A DNA stretch of 64,000 bases from Marinobacter sp. (lineage in GTDB: Bacteria > Pseudomonadota > Gammaproteobacteria > Pseudomonadales > Oleiphilaceae), in contig JAGYIS010000005.1 of NCBI GenBank assembly GCA_018402255.1, positions 1-64,000 of the forward strand. Reading direction: 5' to 3'. This document shows, piece by piece, positions 56,501-64,000 of the stretch. How positions within the stretch are numbered: the stretch's first letter is position 1; every line of letters starts with the position of its first letter. Position numbers and translations under genes: made by a program. A model generated the notes under the pieces. That model made no database searches. It was not told where the DNA came from and saw only the letters and a program-made list of their open reading frames with translations.

Positions 56501-59500
56501 ATCGGTCCTATCGCGGAAGTGATTACCCCGCTTGAGCGCTTCGTCAAGGAATCCCGTGCCCAGAACAAGCGCGCCGACCGCGATGTACTGGAGCTTATCG
56601 CGCAAGCCGGCGACTACTTGACACAGGGCCTGGCGCAACTCAAGAACAACCCCCAGGGTTCCCTGGAAGGCACTGAGGACTACCTGGCAAGGTTGGCACA
56701 GATCAGTCAGCAAACCTTGTTGTCACACGGCCATCACGATGACGAACAGCCATCGGCCCAGGCGCCGTCGCAATTGGTGCAGTTGTTCCTCGGTGAAGGC
56801 CTCGATATCGTTCTGGACGCGGAATTCATTCTTGACGAATGGGCGCAGCAACCAGAGCAAACCGAATCCCTCGGCACCTTGCGTGCGGAGCTCGATCAGC
56901 TGACCCAGGGTGCTGCCAACGCCGGACTGCTCGATCTGGCAGATCTGGCGGCCGCCCTGACACGGACCTATACCGCCGTAGACGAACACAACCTGACGCC
57001 GGATGACGGTTTCTTCAGCACCGTTCGCACGGCTCAGGAACAACTGATCAACCTTATGGACCAGGTTGCGGCAGGTCTTGCCACCGAGCCCAGTGACAAC
57101 CTGATCGACGAGCTGGATGCACTGGCCGACGCCGCTGCACAGGCCAACAAAGGCCCTGACGAATTTGATCAACAGTTTACCGGTGATCTGGAAGAAATCG
57201 ACCTGAGCCTCGAGCTCGAAGAGCTGGATGATCAGCCCTGCGGACGCCGAGCAGCCACCCCTGCCCGAGCTGTCTTCGGAAGACAGCGAACTGGATGAGG
57301 AACTGGCTGAAATCTTCCTGGAAGAAGCCCGTGACCTGATCGACAGCTCCGGAGAAGCCCTGCAGAGCTGGAGTGATGATACCGATAACCTCGATATCCT
57401 GCGCCTGCTGCAACGGGATCTGCATACCCTGAAAGGCGGTGCGCGACTGGCCGACATTCCGGCCGTCGGCGATCTGTCCCACGAACTGGAGAATCTGTTC
57501 GAAGGGCTGACCGAACTCAAATTCTCGATCAATGATACCCTCTCGGATCTGCTGTTCCGCTGCCATGACCGTCTGGCCGGAATGGTTGACGCAATGGAAG
57601 CGAAGGAGCTGCCAAGACCCGCGCCGGACCTGATCGCCGAAATACACAACTACATCGATGGGGCCAAAGGCTCCCGTCCGGTGACCAACGTGGAGGCGCC
57701 CGAGCAGGCGCCGTCCGGAGACGAGCAGGATCTGCCGGAACTCGAGCAGGAGGAGGCCTCCGCAGCCGAGCCCGACTCCGACGACCTCGTGGCGACGGAC
57801 ATGTCCCACCTGGACCCGGAGTTGATTGGCATCTTCCTGGAGGAAGCCTACGACCTCATCAATTCCACCGGTAGCGCACTGCACAGCTGGAGCGAAAACC
57901 CGTCTGACCGGGAAGTGGCAGCGCTGCTTCAGCGCGAGGTTCACACCCTCAAAGGCGGCGCCCGCATGGCCGGCGTTGGTGCCATCGGCGATCTGACCCA
58001 TGTTCTCGAGGATCTGTTCGAGAAAGTGGCCGAAGGTCAGCTTGATGCCAGTGGTGAAATGACCGATCTGCTGTTTGCCTGCCATGACCGGCTTGCCCAG
58101 ATGGTCGAGCAGGTCGCCACCCAGAAGCCCTGCCCGTCAGCCCACGAACTGGTGCAACAAGTTGAGGCTATTCTGCGGGGTGAAACTCCGGCAGCAACGC
58201 CTGAGTTGCCGGTAGCTGACGTTGAAGAACCGGAAGCAGACAGTTCGATCACACAGACAGAACCAACGCTCGACGCTGTCGCGGATGACGCAGCCGACGT
58301 TGAAGAGACTTACGCAGCGGCCGCGGATGACGACGACCTGATCGGTATCTTCCTGGACGAAGGCCTGGAAATACACGAGGCGATTACAGAGTGCCTCAAT
58401 CAGTGGCGCGAAGAGCCCGATGAACTGGCCGGGATCACCCGTTTGCAGCAAGAACTGCATACTCTCAAGGGCGGCGCGCGACTGTCGGATGTGGATGCCA
58501 TCGCCGATCTCGCCGAAGCCTGGGCTGACGCTCTGGACCGGTTAGTCGCCAGCGGTAATGGTCAGCAGAGCCTGCTGGCACTAAGTGGACAGGCGCTTGA
58601 CGGCCTCAAGACCATGCTGGACAGCATCGAGCAAGGCCGCAAACCCGAATCCGACACCGATCTGCTTGTTGCCCTGAAACACTCCGGTGAATCATCCGAA
58701 GAAACACCGCCATCCGAGGCTGATCGCGCTGAGGCGGACGCCAGCGATGCGGTCGATCCGGAAGTACTGGAAATCTTCCTGGAAGAAGCCGGCGAGCTCA
58801 TGGATCAGCTTGAGCAACTGCTGGACGACTGGCGCAAGGAACCCGCCAATCACCATTTCAATCAGGAAGCTCAGCGAGCATTGCATACGCTCAAGGGCGG
58901 AGCCCGTCTGTCCCAGCTCAGCGAGCTCGGCGATAAGGCCCACGCCTTCGAAACCCGACTGATTGATCTTGGCGGTAATGCACCGGCCGAGGCCGAGTGG
59001 CAGGCGATTACCAGTGATCACGATGCCATCATTGCCCTGGTAACGGACATCCGCAATCGGTTTGAATCTGGCGCTGCAATCACCATCGCACCCGAACAAA
59101 CACCGGAGCCATCGCCCGAACAATCACTGCCTGAGGCCAAGGCAGAAACGCCTTCGGTGGAGCCCAAGGTGCCGGCCGCGACCGCACCGGAGCAACCGAA
59201 GCCGGCCCGGTCGCCAGCGAAGGCCCGGAATAAGGCCGCTGAAGCCCAGCGCGCCGCCCAGGAAACCATTCGGGTCTCAGCACCGCTGCTGGACGAACTG
59301 GTTAACCTGGCCGGTGAAACCAGTATCACCCGGGGCCGACTGGAACAGCAAAGCAGTGATTTCAGCCATACCCTGGATGAGATGGCAGCGACCATCGAGC
59401 GTCTGCGCGAGCAGTTGCGCCGGATGGATATCGAAACCGAAGCCCAGATTCTGTTCCGGGCCGAGCAGGAGCATGGACCGGATTACGGCGATGACTTCGA

Positions 59501-61091
59501 CCCCCTGGAAATGGACCGTTATTCGTCCATCCAGCAGCTGTCGCGAGCGTTGTCTGAGTCGTCTTCTGACCTTGCTGATTTGCGGGAAACACTGGCTGAC
59601 CGGGTAAGAGACACCGAAACCCTGCTAGTACAGCAGTCGCGAATCAACACGGAACTTCAGGAAGGTCTGATGAAGACCCGAATGATTCCGTTTGCTTCGA
59701 TGGTTCCAAGGCTGCGTCGTATTGTTCGCCAGATCAGCGGCGAACTGGGCAAGAAAGTCGAGTTTGATGTCCGCAACGCCGAAGGCGAGATGGACCGCAA
59801 CATTCTGGAGCGCATGATTGCGCCGCTGGAACACATGCTGCGGAATGCCCTCGACCATGGCATCGAAACCCCGGACCAGCGCAAGAAAGCGGGCAAGCCG
59901 GCCACCGGTGAGGTGGTGTTGTCACTGACCCGTGAAGGCGGTGACGTGGTTCTGCGGATGATGGATGACGGCAAAGGTATTCCAGCGGATATCATTCGAG
60001 ACAAAGCCATTCGCCAGGGCCTGATGCGGGCGGATGAGGAGCTTTCCGAGCGTGAAATCCTGCAGTTTATCCTGCAGCCAGGTTTCTCCACCGCCGAACA
60101 GGTAACCCAGATTTCCGGGCGTGGCGTTGGCATGGACGTGGTAGGCAGTGAAATCAAGCAGCTGGGCGGCAGTCTGGATATCGACTCGGCCCTTGGCCGC
60201 GGCACCACCTTCACCGTGCGCCTGCCGTTTACCGTATCGGTTAACCGGGCGCTGATGGTTGCCACCGGCGAGGACTTCTATGCGATCCCGCTGAACACCA
60301 TCGAAGGTATTGTTCGGGTCAGCACCTACGAACTCGAAGAATATTACAAACCCGATGCACCGCTGTACGAATATGCCGGTCAGCAGTATCGCCTGCAGTA
60401 CCTCGGCGGTCTTTTGAACAGTGACCACCACCCGAAACTCCAGGGTCAGGCCTTACCACTGCCGGTGATTCTGGTGCGCGGTGCCGAGCAGCCTATGGCA
60501 TTGCAGGTAGACCACCTGATGGGTAGCCGGGAAATCGTTGTTAAATCCCTGGGCCCGCAGTTCAGTACTGTTCGGGGCGTATCCGGCGCCACCATCCTGG
60601 GTGACGGCAACGTGGTGGTGATTCTCGATCTGCCGGCAATGATCCGGTCCGACATTTTGTCTGAGCGTCAGCGCCTGGCCAACCTCGAGAAGGCGCGGGA
60701 AGCCAGCCGCTACGAAGAGAAAGTGACCACCGTGATGGTGGTGGATGACTCGGTGACCGTACGTAAGGTCACCTCTCGTCTGCTGGAGCGCAACGGCATG
60801 GAGGTTATTACCGCAAAAGACGGCCTCGATGCAGTCGCCCAGCTGCAGGATCATCGACCGGATATCATCCTGCTGGATATCGAAATGCCCCGCATGGATG
60901 GTTTTGAAGTGGCCAGCTTTGTCCGCCACGATGACAATCTGAAAGACACACCGATCTGCATGATTACGTCACGAACCGGTGAGAAGCACCGTGAGCGGGC
61001 ATTGTCGATCGGTGTCAATGAGTACCTGGGCAAGCCGTTCCAGGAAACCGAGTTGCTTGAAACCATCAAGCGGCTGACCGGTAATCACTGA
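53525..61091 (+). CDS. chpA: ChpA, multi-Hpt hybrid CheA-type kinase, frameshifted
   Basis: Central kinase of the Chp system. Two frames (to 57298 and from 57228) join if one C of the CCC at 57236-57238 is removed, giving about 2521 aa, as expected for ChpA. Seven histidine phosphotransfer domains have H-T-L-K-G at His651, 820, 982, 1300, 1473, 1645 and 1787. Degenerate sites occur near His52 (HQVHGT), His483 (HSIRGG) and about residue 1118 (no His). The dimerization helices, HATPase (MLRNALDHGIETPDQR), CheW-like domain and a terminal receiver (Asp2451, ILLDIEMPRMDG) follow. Start ATG 53525 has GGAG upstream. The stop overlaps the chpB ATG. Confidence 0.9.
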
Positions 61092-62134
61092 TGGCCGGCC
61101 GACCCGGCGTCGGAATTGTGTCCGATGTGGTTCTGCAACGTCACCGTTTGCAGGCCGCAACCTCTAAATTCGGCCTGGATGTGTCCTTTTCCGGGGATCC
61201 ATCCAGGCTGATGGGTTATTCGGGGTTTCCGGATGTATCGCTGTGGTTGGTGACGCTCGAAGACGAAGCCGATCATCCGGTCCTGTTTGACCATTTACTT
61301 GAGAACACCGAAGCGCCGGTGCTGTTCGGTGTCGATCAGGCGCCTAAGCCGGGCAGTACCGAGTACTTTCGCTGGGAACGACGGCTGTTGGACAAGCTGG
61401 AGCAACAGCTTGGCCATCTTGAAGAACTCGATACAGCCAACGACCTGGAAGAGCTGGTTGATGTTGTACCGCAGGCGTTGTCGAACCCCGAATTGCCGCG
61501 CTGGATAACGCCAGCCGTACCGGGCTCTCTGGCTGAAGACATCTGGATACTGGGCGCATCCCTGGGCGGGCCTGCCGCTGTGAAAACGTTTCTGGATCAT
61601 TTGCCACCCGGGTTGCCGGTGGGATTTGTTTACGCCCAGCATATCGATGGTAATTTTACTGAAGTGCTGACGCGGGTACTTGGCCGCCATGCCCATTACG
61701 CGCTCAAACGGGCGGAACAAGGTTATCGGGTTCGCAATGGGGATGTGGTGTTGATGCCCGTCGAACGCGAGTGGTCTTTCGACAGCAAGGGCCAACTCAC
61801 CGAGCAGAGCCGGGCCTGGCCCGGTCCTTATGGACCGTCAATTGACCAGGTGCTGCTCAATGTGGCGGATCACTACGGCAAACGGTGCCATGCCATTCTG
61901 TTTTCCGGCATGGGCAACGACGGTGCCATCGCCGCGCCCATGTTGAAGGCATACGGCAGCCTGATCTGGGTGCAGGAAAGTCGCAGCTGCGGCAACAGTT
62001 CTATGCCGGAGTCGGTTGCAGCCACCGGTTGCTCCAGTTTTTCCGGCACACCGGAGCAGTTGGCCAAAGAGCTGGTCAAGACCATCGAGAACAACTGCCT
62101 GCTCAAGAGCCGGCAAAACCGGAATTCCGCCTGA
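61091..62134 (+). CDS. chpB: ChpB, CheB-type methylesterase
   Basis: Demethylates PilJ, opposing PilK. The C-terminal methylesterase domain has the catalytic triad: Ser in LGASLGGPAAVKTFL, His in YAQHIDGNF and Asp in FSGMGNDGAIAAPML. The N-terminal part (about 1-120) is receiver-like in position but has no recognisable phospho-acceptor Asp, so control by phosphorylation is doubtful. It has 347 aa. The ATG is fused to the chpA stop (TGATG). Confidence 0.93.
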   Translation: MAGRPGVGIVSDVVLQRHRLQAATSKFGLDVSFSGDPSRLMGYSGFPDVSLWLVTLEDEADHPVLFDHLLENTEAPVLFGVDQAPKPGSTEYFRWERRLLDKLEQQLGHLEELDTANDLEELVDVVPQALSNPELPRWITPAVPGSLAEDIWILGASLGGPAAVKTFLDHLPPGLPVGFVYAQHIDGNFTEVLTRVLGRHAHYALKRAEQGYRVRNGDVVLMPVEREWSFDSKGQLTEQSRAWPGPYGPSIDQVLLNVADHYGKRCHAILFSGMGNDGAIAAPMLKAYGSLIWVQESRSCGNSSMPESVAATGCSSFSGTPEQLAKELVKTIENNCLLKSRQNRNSA

Positions 62135-62145
62135 GGTAACACGCC

Positions 62146-62607
62146 ATGAAAGAAAACAGCCAGTCACTCTCCTGCGTCATGGTTCCAGTCTGTGACCGGC
62201 AACTGTTGTTGCCCAACGTGTCCATCGCAGAGGTGGTTGATTTCAGCAGCACCGATGCCGGCGCCAACACGCCGGAATGGCTGGTGGGCTTTCTCGACTG
62301 GCGTGGCCTGACTCTTCCGGTTATTTCTTACGATGCCGCCAACGGCGGCAGCCTGACCGTACCCGGCGACAATCGCGGCCGCATCATCGTGCTCAATACC
62401 ATCGGTCCAGCTCACCAACAGGCGCCGTTTATGGCCCTGATCATTCAAGGCATTCCCAGCCAGGCCCGACTGGAAGAGGATCAGATCCGCCAGCTGGACG
62501 GCGAAGCCGGACCCGCCGACTTGATGCAGGTCGAGGTCGACGGCGAGACCGCCTGGATTCCCAATCTCGAATACCTTGAGTCTCTGGCTCTCAACGCAAA
62601 ACCCTGA
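62146..62607 (+). CDS. chpC: ChpC, CheW-like adaptor
   Basis: Second CheW-like coupling protein of the Chp system (153 aa). It has the CheW pattern in SLSCVMVPVCDRQLLLPN, GFLDWRGLTLPVISYD and the late strand with AWIPNLEYL. It starts 11 bases after chpB and ends the operon. The position matches Pseudomonas chpC. By analogy it may link extra receptors to ChpA. Confidence 0.88.
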   Translation: MKENSQSLSCVMVPVCDRQLLLPNVSIAEVVDFSSTDAGANTPEWLVGFLDWRGLTLPVISYDAANGGSLTVPGDNRGRIIVLNTIGPAHQQAPFMALIIQGIPSQARLEEDQIRQLDGEAGPADLMQVEVDGETAWIPNLEYLESLALNAKP

Positions 62608-62645
62608 TCCGGTTGCACCCGGACCCATAGCCCTGCGTCCTGCAA

Positions 62646-62670
62646 ATGTTATAATGTTGCAAATTTTGCA
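62646..62670 (+). promoter_or_regulatory. zur -10 box with overlapping candidate Zur operator
   Basis: TATAAT (62650-62655) lies inside ATGTTATAAT (62646-62655), which equals the left half of the gammaproteobacterial Zur box. The right half (gttgcaaat) is a poor palindromic match. It sits 27 bases before the zur start, so zinc-dependent autoregulation of zur-znuC-znuB is plausible. No good -35 is seen. Confidence 0.5.
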
Positions 62671-62681
62671 GGATCCAGACC

Positions 62682-63173
62682 ATGCCGGAACGCGCGCTCC
62701 CCTATCGTCCGCACAATCATCAAGCCTGCGTCAGCCATGCCCTGGCTGACGCCCGTGCCATCTGCCGCAAACTGAACGCCCGGCTTACACCCATCCGGGA
62801 GCGGGTTCTGGAACTGATCTGGCAATCCCACAAGCCACTCGGCGCTTATGACATTCTGGCCATGCTCGGTACGGAAGGCCACAACGCTGCTCCGCCCACT
62901 GTTTACCGGGCATTGGACTTTCTGCTGCAACATGGCTTGATTCACCGCATTGCCTCGCTCAACGCCTTTATCGGCTGTACCCATGCCGGTGAGCACCATC
63001 GGGGTGCTTTTCTGATCTGCCGGCAGTGTGGCAATGTGCTGGAACTGGCAACACCTGAGGTAAGCAAAGCGGTGGAAGACGCCGCGGCGGCCGAGTCTTT
63101 CCGTCCGGAGGACATCACGCTGGAAGTCGCCGGTCTTTGCCCCCGCTGCCAAGGGGACAACAACGATGCCTGA
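62682..63173 (+). CDS. zur: Zinc uptake regulator Zur (Fur family)
   Basis: Zinc-responsive repressor. The 163-residue protein has the winged helix (RLTPIRERVLELIWQSHKPLGAYDIL, APPTVYRALDFLLQHGLIHRI) and the C-terminal dimer domain with two CxxC pairs: CRQC and CPRC. A His-rich HAGEHHRGAF metal site follows. The adjoining znuC and znuB genes identify it as Zur rather than Fur. Its end overlaps the expected znuC start. Confidence 0.94.
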   Translation: MPERALPYRPHNHQACVSHALADARAICRKLNARLTPIRERVLELIWQSHKPLGAYDILAMLGTEGHNAAPPTVYRALDFLLQHGLIHRIASLNAFIGCTHAGEHHRGAFLICRQCGNVLELATPEVSKAVEDAAAAESFRPEDITLEVAGLCPRCQGDNNDA

Positions 63174-63940
63174 CCAGCTGGTCCAACTTAAATCAGCTAA
63201 CCGTCCAGTTCGATGATCGGCCGGTGGTGGACCGGGTCGACCTGACCGTCCGTCGGGGCGACATCATTACCATTATTGGACCCAACGGGGCCGGTAAAAC
63301 CACCCTGATCAAAGCCATTCTCGGCATACAGCGGGCCAGCTCCGGTCGGATTTCCCGGTCATCCCGGCTGGTCATTGGCTACGTGCCGCAGCATCTGTCT
63401 CTCGAGTCCACCCTGCCCCTGAGTGTGCGGCGTTTCATGCTGCTGAGCGGACGTTCAGACCATGAATGTCAGGCGGCACTGGAACGCACCGGCGTGAGGC
63501 ATCTTATCGATGCCTCCGTCCATCATCTGTCCGGCGGCGAAACTCAACGCCTGTTGCTCGCCCGGGCACTGGCACGGCGACCAGACCTCCTGGTGCTGGA
63601 CGAACCTGCCCAGGGTGTCGATATCAACGGGCAGGCCGCCCTGTACGATCTGATTCGCCAGCTCCGGGACGAACTCAACTGCGGTGTGATCATGATCTCC
63701 CACGACTTGCACCTGGTGATGGCGGCAACGGACAAAGTCATTTGCCTGAACCAGCATGTCTGCTGCAGTGGCTACCCAGCCGACATTTCTCATGATCCGG
63801 CCTTTATCGAAACCTTCGGTCACCAGGTCGCCGAGTCTCTGGCGGTCTATCACCACCATCACAACCATCGTCACAATCTGCATGGCGATGTCGTCACCAG
63901 TGCCGGACATCACGGAGCCTGCGATCATGAGCATCATTGA
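63166..63940 (+). CDS. znuC: Zinc ABC transporter ATP-binding protein ZnuC, N-terminal frameshift
   Basis: ATPase of the high-affinity zinc importer. The ABC frame has Walker A GPNGAGKTTL, signature LSGGETQR, Walker B LLVLDEPAQGVD and ISHD. It lacks any ATG or GTG ahead of LNQLTVQFDD. The ATG at 63166, overlapping the zur stop and preceded by AAGGGG, would reach it if one C of the CC at 63183-63184 is removed, giving MPDQLVNLNQLTVQF and 257 aa. The C-terminus is strikingly His-rich (HHHHNHRHN, then GHHGACDHEHH), probably binding zinc. Confidence 0.88.
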
Positions 63941-64000
63941 TTCCGTGCTCGACGACTTCTTCTGGCGAGCCCTGCTTGGCGGCCTGGGCGTTGCGCTGGT
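63927..64000 (+). CDS. znuB: Zinc ABC transporter permease ZnuB, cut by the window end
   Basis: Only about 24 codons are visible. ATG 63927 overlaps the end of znuC by 14 bases with GGAG upstream. The sequence MSIIDSVLDDFFWRALLGG then GLGVAL matches the usual ZnuB N-terminus leading into the first membrane helix. Assignment rests on this and on the zur-znuC-znuB order. Confidence 0.8.
   Translation, partial: MSIIDSVLDDFFWRALLGGLGVAL

Noticed and set aside
57228..61091. A separate kinase gene starting at ATG 57228
   Set aside because: No ribosome site precedes the ATG, and the joined reading gives a full ChpA. The start is more likely an accident of the frameshift.

Overview
The window is continuous chromosomal DNA of a GC-rich gammaproteobacterium. 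Its gene orders resemble Pseudomonas (gshB-tonB-algH-ruvX-pyrR-pyrB-pyrX beside pilGHIJK-chpABC; zur-znuC-znuB; ftsY-ftsE-ftsX-rpoH), and the set of proteins fits a marine relative such as Marinobacter. The genus is inferred from recall, not from a search. No rRNA, tRNA, CRISPR array, intact insertion sequence or prophage was seen, and no stretch of 300 bases or more lacks a gene.

Layout. Positions 84-19699 (minus strand) hold a nearly complete type VI secretion (T6SS) cluster: tssB, tssC, tssE, tssF, tssG, tagH, tssJ, tssK, tssL, clpV, vasH, tagO, tssA and tssM, in transcription order. Hcp, VgrG, PAAR and effector genes are not in the window. Positions 19971-22374 are a patch of small genes: an acyl-CoA-binding protein, an orphan core-binding domain of a tyrosine recombinase, an unknown exported protein, greB and a small conserved protein. 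Next come a two-component system (22378-24526), a hydroxypyruvate isomerase/tartronate semialdehyde reductase pair (24630-26330), rpoH and the ftsYEX operon (26568-30555), rsmD, a desaturase, mutM, a small exported protein, yrfG, hslR, hslO and pckA (to 38010). A TRAP-like transport group (38080-42833) contains a broken lipoprotein gene and an HU gene. The pyrimidine and housekeeping operon gshB to pyrX runs on the minus strand (43041-48772). Divergent from it is the Chp/Pil chemosensory operon that controls twitching motility and type IV pili (49064-62607). The window ends in the zinc-uptake operon zur-znuC-znuB (62682 to the edge).

Main oddities. (1) Four genes (lipoprotein 40172-41214, pilK, chpA, znuC) are each broken by one single-base indel in a short homopolymer: two lack an A in a GAAAAAC run and two carry an extra C. 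This suggests sequencing error or very recent mutation. (2) A dispersed palindromic repeat with a conserved core of about 53 bp lies between co-directional genes at three sites, two of them inside the T6SS cluster. Its flanking arms differ from copy to copy, but each full copy keeps its own two arms complementary. (3) An orphan integron-integrase-like N-terminal domain has no catalytic domain. (4) A strong terminator on the minus strand upstream of greB has no obvious gene feeding it and may end a small RNA. (5) The second dihydroorotase-like protein lacks catalytic residues, so it is the non-catalytic PyrX partner of PyrB.

The strongest lead for something undescribed is the repeat family. 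The orphan integrase domain and the possible small RNA come next. No clearly new multi-gene system was found.
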